From the IMG/VR virus record IMGVR_UViG_3300042356_000586, positions 1 to 37,929 of that record: DNA of 37,929 bases; one strand, written 5' to 3'. Below are positions 1 to 7,900 of the stretch, piece after piece. The position numbers and the translations under genes were made by a program. The notes beneath the pieces are model-generated. The model was given only the letters and a program-made list of their open reading frames with translations. It was not told where the DNA came from and did not search any database. Each line of letters begins with the position of its first letter. The stretch's first letter is position 1. The DNA comes from a virus.

Positions 1-305
1 CAACCTCCAACGCAATCGTTATTGCTAACGGTGCAAGCTCTGGTAACTGTATTAAGATCAATAATATTGTTATTTCTAACTACAGTGCATCTGCTGCAAC
101 TGCTAACGTAGAATACAACAGAGCTGCAGCCGGTACTGGTACTGCATCTTTCTTAGTATCTCAAGTCTCTATTCCTTCTGGAGCTTCGCTTATTGTTACC
201 GATAAGTCAACCGGCTTCTACATGGAAGAAGATACAAGTATTAAGGCAGTATCTGGTACAGCCAGTGCACTACAAATCTTTTTGTCTTACGAAGTAATTA
301 GTTAA
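1..305 (+). CDS. 3' end of a small phage structural protein (partial)
   Basis: This is the C-terminal 100 residues of a gene that begins before the window; codons start at base 3 and the stop is TAA at 303-305. The fragment is rich in Ala, Ser, Thr, Val and Ile and poor in charged residues, with alternating beta-strand-like stretches and a C-terminus ending LSYEVIS. This composition is usual for virion surface or tail-associated proteins. It sits 12 bases before the first adhesin gene and reads in the same direction, so it is probably part of the same tail-fibre cluster. I do not recognise the family, and no catalytic motif is visible. Confidence 0.6.
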   Translation, partial: TSNAIVIANGASSGNCIKINNIVISNYSASAATANVEYNRAAAGTGTASFLVSQVSIPSGASLIVTDKSTGFYMEEDTSIKAVSGTASALQIFLSYEVIS

Positions 306-317
306 TTTAGGATAGTA

Positions 318-2000
318 ATGTCGAATCGCTATCAAGCCGGAATTTTGCGGCCGGGATATAACGCCTTGAAGGTTCCCGATGTACCTACGGTTGGTACTGC
401 TACAGCTGCAAGCGCAAATACTGTGTCTGTTGCATTTACTGCTCCTTCATGTGTAGGAGGCGGTGCAATTTCATCATATACAGCATATGCTAGTTGTGGG
501 GTGTATACAGCGTCAGGTGCGTCTTCTCCTCTAACCGTAACGGGCTTAACTACAGGTACTGCTTATACATTTAAAGCTATCGCAACAAATGCGTTTGGCC
601 CAAGCTACCCTAGTTCAGTAAGCAACAGCGCAACTACGTGGAGTGTACCAGGTGCACCTACTATTGGTACTGCTAGTATTTCTGTTCTAACAGCTAGTGT
701 ACCATTTACTGCACCGGTAAGCAACGGTGGCGCTACAATCACGTCATATACGGCCACCTCGTCACCAGGTGGTGTTACAGGTACACTGAGTCAGGCAGGC
801 TCTGGTACTGTAACTGTAAGTGGTTTAACCAGTAATACAGCTTATACATTTACAGTTACAGCCACAAATACGGTTGGTACAGGAGCAGCAAGCGCTGCTT
901 CTAATAGCGTATCAACCGCCAGTGTACCAGGCGCGCCAACGATTGGTACTGCTACAGCAACAACACCTACAGCGGCTACCATTACTTACACAGCTCCTGC
1001 AAGCAACGGTGGCGCTACAATCACGTCATATACAGCCACGTCTTCACCTAGCGGTATCACAGGTACATTAAGTCAAGCAGGCTCTGGAACTATTACAGTT
1101 TCAGGATTGTCAACAGGAACTGCATATACATTTACTGTTACGGCAACTAATGCTATTGGTACTAGCGCAGCTAGTGCAGCATCGAATAGCGTTACACCAG
1201 CCCTAACTTGCCAAACTTACACCACAGCTGGTTCTTACACGTTCATTGTACCATCTGGGGTAACTTCACTCTCAGTAGTTGGTGTTGGAGGCGGAGCAGC
1301 GGGAATTAGAGCAACATCTTGTTGCGGGGGGACTGCCATGGGAGGTGGAGGTGGTGCTCTAGCTTATTTAAATAATTACTCGGTTACTCCCGGTCAGTCT
1401 ATCGCCGTGATTGTTGGTTCTGGCGGTACGTCAAATGGAGGTGCTGGTACGAAATCTGAGTTTGTAGATTCGACTACTTTAAGAGCACAGCCGGGAACTA
1501 ATGGTAATGGCGGCACCTATACTGGAACCGGAGGGGGCAATGGAGGTGGTAGTCAACCTGGCGCCTGTTTGATTGGTACTGGTGGAGGAGGTGCCGGGGG
1601 ATACTCTGGTACAGGCGGTAACGGTAGAAGCGGTTGTCCCTCTTCGACCGGTCAGGCTGGATCAGGAGGCGGCGGCGGCGGTGGCGGCTATGGTCTGTCT
1701 CAATCTAACGGCGGCGGCGGTGGTGGAGGTGTTGGACTGCTAGGCCAAGGGTGTTCTGGAGTAGGAGGCAGTTCTGTTGGTAACAGGGATAACCTTGCTG
1801 GAGGAGGTTCTGGGGGAGGAGCAGGTGCTGCTCGGTCAGGTACAACTGGAGGTTCTGGTGGGTTATATGGAGGCGGCGGCGGTGGAGGATCACAAGGACC
1901 CGGAGGCGGAGGAAGCTGGGGTAACGGAGGTGGCGGTGCAGTTCGAATAATCTGGCCTGGAACAACTCGAACATTCCCGACAACAAACGTAGGAGCGTAA
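318..2000 (+). CDS. Adhesin-like tail protein 1: FN3 repeats plus glycine-rich domain
   Basis: A 560-residue protein, probably a tail-fibre or receptor-binding component. After a short N-terminus (GILRPGYNALKVP) there are three fibronectin-type-III-like modules at about 20-112, 113-206 and 207-300. Each carries the pattern PGAPTIGTA...ITSYTATSSP...GLT..TAYTFTVTATN. A linker with YTTAGSYTFIVPSGVTSLSV leads into a glycine-rich region (about 300-540) with many GGGGGG runs and scattered Cys. The end, GAVRIIWP...FPTTNVGA, is shared with the next two genes. Gly-rich domains of this kind occur at receptor-contacting tips of T4-type fibres; that role is inferred here. The last codons (GTA GGA GCG) also carry the AGGAG ribosome site for the next gene. 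Confidence 0.8.
   Translation: MSNRYQAGILRPGYNALKVPDVPTVGTATAASANTVSVAFTAPSCVGGGAISSYTAYASCGVYTASGASSPLTVTGLTTGTAYTFKAIATNAFGPSYPSSVSNSATTWSVPGAPTIGTASISVLTASVPFTAPVSNGGATITSYTATSSPGGVTGTLSQAGSGTVTVSGLTSNTAYTFTVTATNTVGTGAASAASNSVSTASVPGAPTIGTATATTPTAATITYTAPASNGGATITSYTATSSPSGITGTLSQAGSGTITVSGLSTGTAYTFTVTATNAIGTSAASAASNSVTPALTCQTYTTAGSYTFIVPSGVTSLSVVGVGGGAAGIRATSCCGGTAMGGGGGALAYLNNYSVTPGQSIAVIVGSGGTSNGGAGTKSEFVDSTTLRAQPGTNGNGGTYTGTGGGNGGGSQPGACLIGTGGGGAGGYSGTGGNGRSGCPSSTGQAGSGGGGGGGGYGLSQSNGGGGGGGVGLLGQGCSGVGGSSVGNRDNLAGGGSGGGAGAARSGTTGGSGGLYGGGGGGGSQGPGGGGSWGNGGGGAVRIIWPGTTRTFPTTNVGA
719..1033 (+). repeat. 33-bp direct repeat, 282-bp period, in adhesin 1
   Basis: The stretch 719-751 recurs base for base at 1001-1033. 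The 282-base offset equals 94 codons, the length of one FN3 module. It encodes the S-N-G-G-A-T-I-T-S-Y part of the module. Synonymous positions are conserved too, which suggests recent duplication or gene conversion. Confidence 0.85.
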
Positions 2001-3821
2001 ATGAGTAAAAAATTCCCTGGTGGTTTAATCACTAAAAACCCAGCAGCAACTACTACCACATCGGCTAAAGGTGTTTGGACACTTGATCAGGTTGCAAGCT
2101 TAGTTAATCAAAATATATGGCCTCGATCACCTGGTGCACCAACTATTGGTACAGCAAGTGTATCGGTGTTAACTGCAAGTGTTCCTTTTACTGCACCTTC
2201 TAGTGTGGGAAGTGCTGCAATTACAAACTATATTGCAACTTCGTCGCCTGGTAATATTACAGGTACAAGCTCTACTTCCCCGATCAGTATTACAGGTTTG
2301 ACGTCAAATACTGCATACACTTTTTCTGTAGCTGCAATAAATGGTGCAGGTACAGGAAGTTCAAGTGCAGCATCTAATAGCATAACAACAGCAGCTGCTC
2401 CTGGTGCACCTACTATTGGTACTGCTACTGTAAGCGGTTTGACCGCTTCTGTACCATTTACCGCGCCAGCAAGCAACGGTGGTTCAGCGATTACTACCTA
2501 TACTGCAACTTCATCTCCGAGTGGTATCACAGGTACATTAAGTCAAGCAGGATCCGGAACGATTACTGTATCAGGATTAACAGGTGGAACAGCGTACACA
2601 TTTACCGTTACGGCTACTAATACTATTGGTACTAGCGCGGCAAGTGCTGCCTCTAATAGTATAACAACTGCAACTGCCCCTGGCTCACCTACTATTGGTG
2701 CTGCAACTGCTACAGGAAAAACCACAGCAACAATCGCCTTTACTGCTCCTGCAAGCAACGGTGGCTCTGCAATTACAACCTATACAGCTACATCATCGCC
2801 AAGTGGAATTACAGGTACATTAAGTCAAGCAGGATCCGGAACGATTACTGTATCAGGTCTAACGGCAGAAACAGCATACACATTTACGGTTACAGCTACT
2901 AATATAGTTGGTACTAGTTCAGCAAGTTCAGCAAGCGGTTCAATAACAACTTTTGCAGTAACTTGTACAACCTATACAACTCCTGGCACCTACACATGGA
3001 TTAGACCATCAGGTATAACATCTGTAACTGCTATTGCAGTCGGACCCGGTGGAGGCGGTAACGGAGGTCGTTCTGTAGATTGTGGTGACAATACTTACCC
3101 ATACGGAGGTGCTGGAGGAGGAGGAGGCGCCCTTGCATACAGGAATTCTCGAAGTATTAGTAGTAACTTAACTGTGGTTGTAGGTGCTGGAGGCACTAAT
3201 ACAGCCTGCACTCCATTAGGTGGCACGGGCAATGCATCTAGAATTAACTCATGCTCTACAGATTGGCTTTATGCAACTCAAGGCGGTGGTGCATCAGGTT
3301 ATTACAATGGGGGCGCTGGAAATATATGTTATGCCGCCGGGACAGCTTTCTTTAGAGGAGGCGCTGGTGGGTCAGGGAGTTACCAGGGGAACAAAGGCCG
3401 TGGCGGTGGAGGCGGAGGCGCTGGAGGATATTCAGCAATAGGTGGTGCAGGAGGCTGCAGTGGTGGACCTGCTTCAGCAAGTACTGGTGGTGGAGGCGGT
3501 GGCGGTGGATCTGGAGGTTCTACAGGTGTTTCATGCACCCGTGGCGCCGGTGGAGGTGGTGTAGGTTTATATGGTGCTGGCAGCAACGGAGCGGCAGGTA
3601 CTACAGGCTCATCATCGAATGGCGGCGGAGGCGGCGGGGGGTCTGGCGGTTGCAGTGGTAGTAGCAACGGTAGTGCCGGTTTCTATGGTGGTGGAGGCGG
3701 CGGAGGTACGCTGGGTCTAGGTAATTTTGGATCCGGAGGAAATGGTGCAGTTCGTATTATCTGGTGCGTCGGAGGTCAACGTGGTACACCTTCATTCCCT
3801 TCAACTAACGTAGGACCTTAA
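2001..3821 (+). CDS. Adhesin-like tail protein 2: FN3 repeats plus glycine-rich domain
   Basis: A 606-residue paralogue of its neighbours, with its ATG directly abutting the previous stop. The N-terminus has GVWTLDQ...NIWP, a G-x-W-T...W-P motif common in marine T4-like phage structural proteins. FN3-like modules lie at about 44-134, 135-228 and 229-320. The latter two are nearly identical in DNA over 47 bases, spaced exactly 282 bases. A YTTPGTYTWIRPSGITSV linker leads into the Gly/Cys-containing region (about 321-590), which ends GAVRIIW...FPSTNVGP. It probably acts at the virion surface in host recognition. The variable Gly-rich parts with constant ends suggest module shuffling. AGGAG at 1991-1995 is its ribosome site. 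Confidence 0.8.
   Translation: MSKKFPGGLITKNPAATTTTSAKGVWTLDQVASLVNQNIWPRSPGAPTIGTASVSVLTASVPFTAPSSVGSAAITNYIATSSPGNITGTSSTSPISITGLTSNTAYTFSVAAINGAGTGSSSAASNSITTAAAPGAPTIGTATVSGLTASVPFTAPASNGGSAITTYTATSSPSGITGTLSQAGSGTITVSGLTGGTAYTFTVTATNTIGTSAASAASNSITTATAPGSPTIGAATATGKTTATIAFTAPASNGGSAITTYTATSSPSGITGTLSQAGSGTITVSGLTAETAYTFTVTATNIVGTSSASSASGSITTFAVTCTTYTTPGTYTWIRPSGITSVTAIAVGPGGGGNGGRSVDCGDNTYPYGGAGGGGGALAYRNSRSISSNLTVVVGAGGTNTACTPLGGTGNASRINSCSTDWLYATQGGGASGYYNGGAGNICYAAGTAFFRGGAGGSGSYQGNKGRGGGGGGAGGYSAIGGAGGCSGGPASASTGGGGGGGGSGGSTGVSCTRGAGGGGVGLYGAGSNGAAGTTGSSSNGGGGGGGSGGCSGSSNGSAGFYGGGGGGGTLGLGNFGSGGNGAVRIIWCVGGQRGTPSFPSTNVGP
2529..2857 (+). repeat. 47-bp direct repeat, 282-bp period, in adhesin 2
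   Basis: Bases 2529-2575 are repeated exactly at 2811-2857, again offset by 282 bases (94 codons). The repeat covers the TGTLSQAGSGTITVSG segment of two neighbouring FN3 modules. A diverged copy lies near 1060-1110 in adhesin 1 and another near 4310-4360 in adhesin 3, so the three genes share related modules. Confidence 0.85.
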
Positions 3822-3823
3822 TA

Positions 3824-5236
3824 ATGCCTAATTTATCAGGACTTTGGACAATCACCCAGCAAATGCAAGCAAAGGGTGCAAATACGTGGCCGGCTACTCC
3901 AGGTGCGCCAACGATCGGTACAGCTACCACTACAAGTGCATCGGCTGTTTCTGTAGCATTTACAGCACCTGCTTGTACCGGTTACCCAGCTAACGGAATA
4001 ACAGGGTATCGTGTTATTTCTACCCCCGGTTGTGTATCAAATACGGGGGCATCTTCTCCCGTTGTTGTTTCTGGATTAACCGGGAATACAGCTTATACAT
4101 TTAAAGCACAGGCAACTAATCCTATTGGGTATGGTCCGTTAAGTGCGTCATCAAATAGTGCAACTACGTGGAGTGTTCCAGGTGCACCGACAATTGGTAC
4201 AGCATCAGTTGCAAGTTCAACGAGTGCGTCTGTACCGTTTACTGCTCCTGCAAGTAACGGTGGTACCGCAATTACATCTTATACGGCTACATCATCACCA
4301 GGTGGTGTTACAGGTACCCTATCTCAAGCCGGTTCAGGAACGATTACTGTATCAGGGTTAACAACAGCTACGGCATATACATTTACGGTTACAGCTACTA
4401 ATACTGTTGGAACTGGCGCGGCAAGCGCGGCGTCCAATAGTGTTACGCCTATCCAAACTTGTGCAGTATATACAACCCCAGGTACATTCTCATGGGTTGC
4501 TCCTGCAGGTGTAACATCCGTCTCACTCGTAGTTGTTTCAGGTGGAGGAGCTGGGACTGCTCCTACAAATAGTTGCCCCGGCACGCACCGTGCAGGGGGT
4601 GGCGGGGCTTTAGCTTATCAAAATGGCGTTGTAGTAACACCAGGTACTTCATATTGCTTTACCGTTGGTGCTGGCGGTACAGGTAGAGGTGGTACAGGCG
4701 GTTCTTCGTACGGTATCTGTAATGGTCTTGTGTCAAGAATTGGGATTACTGGTGGTAGCCTTTGCGCTGGTGGGCAGAAAGGCGGTTTTGTTGGGGGTAA
4801 TGGCGGCTACGGCGGCGGGTATGCTTGCTATGGAGGCACTTGTGGGGGAACTGGCGGCGGCGGCACTGCGGGCTATGCGGGTAATGGTGGCAATGGGGGC
4901 TTAGCAGGTGCTTCGGGTACATCTGGCTCTGGCGGCGGAGGTGGTGGTGGTGGCGGCTCTAACTCAATCGGCGGCGGCGGCGGAGGCGGTGTAGGATTAT
5001 ACGGTCAGGGTTGTTCTGGTGCCGGGGGCTCAACGGGTGCAGGCGGCGGCGGAGGAAGCGGGGGAACCGCAGGCGCTAGTAATGCAGGAATTGGTGGTTT
5101 ATATGGTGGAGGCGGTGGATCGGCTTACAGATGTGGTACCAGTGGAGTAGGAAGAGCTGGTGCTGTTCGCTTTGTCTGGTGTAAGTGTGGTGCTCGAGGT
5201 TCCCCAGCATTCCCATCAACCAACGTTGGTGCATAA
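3824..5236 (+). CDS. Adhesin-like tail protein 3: FN3 repeats plus glycine-rich domain
   Basis: The third tandem paralogue, 470 residues. The N-terminus SGLWTITQ...NTWP matches the WT...WP motif of adhesin 2. Only two FN3-like modules are present (about 27-120 and 121-213), then the YTTPGTFSWVAPAGVTSV linker and a Gly-rich domain (about 214-450) with many Cys. The ending is GAVRFVW...FPSTNVGA. The GVGLYGQGCSGAGG block is shared with adhesin 1 (GVGLLGQGCSGVGG). The start follows a TAGGA ribosome site at 3811-3815 that lies inside the last codons of adhesin 2. It is probably a host-contact protein of the tail, with the number of FN3 units as the main difference from its neighbours. Confidence 0.8.
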   Translation: MPNLSGLWTITQQMQAKGANTWPATPGAPTIGTATTTSASAVSVAFTAPACTGYPANGITGYRVISTPGCVSNTGASSPVVVSGLTGNTAYTFKAQATNPIGYGPLSASSNSATTWSVPGAPTIGTASVASSTSASVPFTAPASNGGTAITSYTATSSPGGVTGTLSQAGSGTITVSGLTTATAYTFTVTATNTVGTGAASAASNSVTPIQTCAVYTTPGTFSWVAPAGVTSVSLVVVSGGGAGTAPTNSCPGTHRAGGGGALAYQNGVVVTPGTSYCFTVGAGGTGRGGTGGSSYGICNGLVSRIGITGGSLCAGGQKGGFVGGNGGYGGGYACYGGTCGGTGGGGTAGYAGNGGNGGLAGASGTSGSGGGGGGGGGSNSIGGGGGGGVGLYGQGCSGAGGSTGAGGGGGSGGTAGASNAGIGGLYGGGGGSAYRCGTSGVGRAGAVRFVWCKCGARGSPAFPSTNVGA

Positions 5237-5261
5237 TTTTTAATAAGCTTTAGAGGAAAAA

Positions 5262-5759
5262 ATGAAACTTTATATCGAAACAGAAAACGGTACAACTAAA
5301 AATCACCCTGCATTAGAAGATAATCTTTTGCAGGCGTTTGGATCAATTCCTGGTAATTGGGAGCTTTTCACACGAGTTGAGCGACCTATTCCAGGAATTT
5401 ATGAAATTTTAGTATCTGATGTACCTACATACGAACAAGTACATGGAGAATGGACCGACGTTTGGTCTATACGAGATATGACAGCAGAAGAAAAAACTGC
5501 TGTACAGCAAGCAACAGTCACGCAATTTAACTCTCGCCTTCAAGCTGAAAATTGGTCAGCATGGACTTTAGATGAGGCTACTAATACAATGGTACCTCCA
5601 ATCCCGCGTCCAGCAATTGATCAAACCAAATTAGATGCTCGTATTCTTACCATGTGGTGTGGAGCAGACAATAATTGGAAAGACACACCTGTTCGCCCAG
5701 AAGGCGATTACAAATTTGACTTTATTGCATGGGAATGGGTTGTTGTAACTACTAGTTAA
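5262..5759 (+). CDS. Conserved small tail-associated protein, possible fibre assembly factor
   Basis: A 165-residue soluble protein starting MKLYIETENG.TKNHPALEDNLLQAFG. This N-terminus recurs in small proteins next to tail-fibre genes of marine T4-like phages. The middle (FTRVERPIPGIYEILV...VWSIRDMTAEEK) and the Trp-rich C-terminus (MWCGADNNWKDTP, FIAWEWV) resemble small tail-fibre assembly or chaperone proteins in layout. That function is inferred from position after three adhesin genes, not from a diagnostic motif. A clear AGAGGA ribosome site precedes the ATG. It has no signal peptide, membrane segment or catalytic motif that I can see. Confidence 0.65.
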   Translation: MKLYIETENGTTKNHPALEDNLLQAFGSIPGNWELFTRVERPIPGIYEILVSDVPTYEQVHGEWTDVWSIRDMTAEEKTAVQQATVTQFNSRLQAENWSAWTLDEATNTMVPPIPRPAIDQTKLDARILTMWCGADNNWKDTPVRPEGDYKFDFIAWEWVVVTTS

Positions 5760-5803
5760 TCTAGATTAACCTTTTAACAGTGGTTTATAAAGTTAGATGT
5801 ATA

Positions 5804-5809
5804 TATAAT
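5804..5809 (+). promoter_or_regulatory. Possible -10 box before the oxygenase gene
   Basis: TATAAT lies in an AT-rich 74-base gap, 25 bases before the ATG at 5834. No good -35 hexamer lies 16-18 bases upstream. A late-type box is not clear either (TATAAAGT near 5786 is a poor match), so this is only a candidate. Confidence 0.3.
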
Positions 5810-5833
5810 ATGTACATTACTTAAAGATATATT

Positions 5834-6544
5834 ATGACAAAAAAAACACCTAAAAAAACTTCTTCTAAAATTACTAAAAAATCAGTAGATACAGAAGTTT
5901 TGAATACTCAATTGCAGGTTGCAAATCACTTCCCATGCCCTGTTTACTTAATTGATCGACCAGATTTTCTTGATACTGTTAACGCAGTATCAGAAGAACA
6001 TTTAGAAGGTCGACGTAAAGAGGTAAATCTTAACGAAATTTATCCTGTCTATATGACTGATAATTTCTTTGGTGATCCTCGTATGGCTGAATTTACACAA
6101 TTTGTTGGTGCAACTGCATGGAATATTCTTAAGGAGCAAGGATATGCTATGCAGGACAAAGCAGTACAGTTTGTAGAGATGTGGACACAAGAGCATCATA
6201 AACATTCTGCAATGGATGCTCATGTTCATGGATACGGATCCCAGATTGTTGGTTTTTACTTTTTGGAGACACCTGAAGGTGGATCTAACGTGGTATTCCA
6301 TGACCCCCGGGCTGCTAAAGTTCAAATTGACTTACCTGAACAAGATATGTTTATAGCAACCCCTGCTAGTAAAATGATTAACTTTACTCCTAAGCCAGGT
6401 TTAATGATTTTTGCAAACTCATGGTTAATGCATTCGTTTACCCGTCATGCTGCAGAACTTCCAATTAAATTTGTTCACTTTAACTTAAATGTTATTATGG
6501 CTCCTCAGGCTAATGATCCTGTTCCTGCTGCAGAAGTAATATGA
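5834..6544 (+). CDS. 2OG-Fe(II) oxygenase-like protein (first of two)
   Basis: A 236-residue protein with a Lys-rich N-terminus and a double-stranded beta-helix oxygenase-like core. The motif region DAHVHGYGSQIVGFYFLETP followed by VVFHDPR (about 128-159) and ANSWLMHSFTRH (194-205), then FVHFNLNV, matches the pattern of the phage and marine family of small 2OG-Fe(II) oxygenases. The likely metal ligands are H130 (or H132) and H200. The usual HxD/E acid is replaced here by H-V-H, so the exact iron site is uncertain. The substrate is unknown; such genes are frequent near virion genes in marine T4-like phages. It overlaps the next gene by four bases (ATGA). Confidence 0.7.
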   Translation: MTKKTPKKTSSKITKKSVDTEVLNTQLQVANHFPCPVYLIDRPDFLDTVNAVSEEHLEGRRKEVNLNEIYPVYMTDNFFGDPRMAEFTQFVGATAWNILKEQGYAMQDKAVQFVEMWTQEHHKHSAMDAHVHGYGSQIVGFYFLETPEGGSNVVFHDPRAAKVQIDLPEQDMFIATPASKMINFTPKPGLMIFANSWLMHSFTRHAAELPIKFVHFNLNVIMAPQANDPVPAAEVI

Positions 6545-6780
6545 ACACCTATCATATAAGGTTTAATAAGTCAAGAGGTCAGACTGGTCGAGGTACTATG
6601 GATCATGTTTGGCGTGTGTTTGAGGGTGAAAAAGAATATCTTTTTAAAAATTTAGATATTACAGTACCTATTAAAAGTGAAAAAGATAAGAATGGTAATG
6701 ATTATAACATCACTTGTACAGGTTATTTGAAAACGGATAGGGAAACATCAACAGCTATTATTACTTCTAATGTAGCTTAA
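6541..6780 (+). CDS. Small conserved hypothetical protein
   Basis: A 79-residue protein, ATGA-coupled to the oxygenase gene. The sequence (MNTYHIRFNKSRGQTGRG, then DHVWRVFEGEKEYLFKNLDI) is basic at the start and predicted mostly beta, with no recognisable catalytic or membrane motif. Similar small genes sit between an oxygenase gene and gene 13 in related phages, as far as I recall. It ends just before a terminator hairpin and a late promoter, so it closes the upstream transcription unit. Function unknown. Confidence 0.65.
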   Translation: MNTYHIRFNKSRGQTGRGTMDHVWRVFEGEKEYLFKNLDITVPIKSEKDKNGNDYNITCTGYLKTDRETSTAIITSNVA

Positions 6781-6802
6781 CTTATATTAAAGAATAATTT
6801 GC

Positions 6803-6824
6803 AAGGGCCTTAGGGCCCTTTCCT
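6803..6824 (+). terminator. Rho-independent-like terminator before gene 13
   Basis: A 7-bp GC-rich stem (AAGGGCC with GGCCCTT) closes a TTAG loop, and TCCTT follows. It lies after the stop at 6780 and just before the late promoter at 6825. It would separate the tail-fibre/oxygenase unit from the neck genes. The U-tract is short, so termination may be partial. Confidence 0.65.
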
Positions 6825-6832
6825 TATAAATA
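6825..6832 (+). promoter_or_regulatory. T4-type late promoter box (TATAAATA) before gene 13
   Basis: An exact TATAAATA octamer lies 26 bases before the gene 13 ATG, directly after the terminator hairpin. This is the T4 late promoter core recognised by the gp55 sigma subunit, and a gp55 gene is present at 23243. Confidence 0.8.
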
Positions 6833-6857
6833 TACCATATAAATTAGGAAAGATACA

Positions 6858-7817
6858 ATGTCTTCACCTTCATCTAGACAAAACCTTATAGATTACTGCC
6901 TCAGATCTCTAGGCCACCCAGTACTTGAAATTAACGTTGATGACGATCAATTAGAAGACCGTGTTGACGAAGCTATACAGTTCTACAGAGACTTTCATTA
7001 TGATGCGGTTGAGGCTGTATACCTTAAAGAACAAATCACTGCATCCACCTTACAAATTGTTGGAGTTAATGCTGCTAACTTTTCTATTGGCGAGAAGATT
7101 ACAGGTTCATCCTCTGGTGCTACAACCTTTGTCCACGCCGCTTTTGCTGCAAACAAAGTATATGTAAAAAACACTGTAGATACATTTACAGTAGGTGAAA
7201 CTCTAACCGGTGCAGTCTCTGGTACCTCAGCTGTTCTCACTTCTTTGACCCTTGGTAATTTTGATAACAAGTATGTTACGCTTAATGATTCTGTACTTAG
7301 TGTCGTAAGAACGTTACCTCTATCAAGTAGATCGAACAGTATTAGTTTCTTTGATGCTAAGTACCAGTTAATGCTTAACAACATCCAGTCTTTAACAAAT
7401 ACCGATATTCAGTATTTTACTATGTTAAAGATGCATATTAATTTAATTAATGACTTAATGACAGGACAAAAGCCTGTTAGGTTCAATCGTCATATGAACA
7501 GGTTGTATATTGATCTGACATGGGGTGATGGTGGTGATCTTGCTATCGGCGATTACATTATCATCGAGGCCTATCGTTCTCTTGATCCAGATACCTATAC
7601 CGATGTATACAATGACGGGTTCTTAAAGAGATATACCACTGCTTTAATTAAGCGTCAATGGGGTGTTAATCTTAAGAAGTTCGAAGGCGTTCAATTACCA
7701 GGTGGGGTAACGATGAACGGTCAAAAGATCTTTGATGAAGCAATGGAAGAGATTACAGAGTTAAGAGCAGAAGTTAAATCTACTTATGAACTCCCTGTGG
7801 ACTTCTTTACAGGTTGA
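6858..7817 (+). CDS. 13: Neck protein gp13
   Basis: A 319-residue protein, close to the T4 gp13 length of about 309. The N-terminus SSRQNLIDYCLRSLGHP and the block LEDRVDEAIQFYRDFHYDA are hallmark gp13 features. The C-terminus (FDEAMEEITELRAEVKSTYELP) is also typical. Residues of about 74-132 form an insert with two GE.(I/L)TG..SG modules, beta-repeat units seen in other phage structural proteins. gp13 forms the neck ring that closes the packaged head and joins it to the tail. The ribosome site is AGGAAAG. The gene heads the 13-14-15-16-17 unit after a terminator and late promoter. Confidence 0.9.
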   Translation: MSSPSSRQNLIDYCLRSLGHPVLEINVDDDQLEDRVDEAIQFYRDFHYDAVEAVYLKEQITASTLQIVGVNAANFSIGEKITGSSSGATTFVHAAFAANKVYVKNTVDTFTVGETLTGAVSGTSAVLTSLTLGNFDNKYVTLNDSVLSVVRTLPLSSRSNSISFFDAKYQLMLNNIQSLTNTDIQYFTMLKMHINLINDLMTGQKPVRFNRHMNRLYIDLTWGDGGDLAIGDYIIIEAYRSLDPDTYTDVYNDGFLKRYTTALIKRQWGVNLKKFEGVQLPGGVTMNGQKIFDEAMEEITELRAEVKSTYELPVDFFTG

Positions 7818-7819
7818 TA

Positions 7820-7900
7820 ATGTTTATAGCTTATCTCATCAGCCCACATATGGATTATACCATCAAGGCAATAACTAATCCACGTGGATATACCGAATAA
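7820..7900 (+). CDS. Possible 26-residue coupled ORF between genes 13 and 14
   Basis: An ATG two bases after the gene 13 stop opens a 26-codon frame (MFIAYLISPH, then MDYTIKAITN and PRGYTE). It ends in TAA whose last base is the A of the gene 14 ATG. The perfect TAATG overlap suggests translational coupling across an otherwise empty 82-base gap. A weak AGG ribosome site overlaps the end of gene 13. It could be a chance frame, since nothing resembling it is known to me. Confidence 0.3.
   Translation: MFIAYLISPHMDYTIKAITNPRGYTE

Noticed and set aside
1700-2059. Proline-rich minus-strand open frames opposite the adhesin Gly-rich regions (also 3380-3667)
   Set aside because: They are the complement of GGN glycine codons, which read as CCN proline; no ribosome site, and overlap with well-supported genes.
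318-5236. Diversity-generating retroelement target
   Set aside because: Adhesin genes suggested it, but no reverse transcriptase, template repeat or accessory gene is visible in the window.
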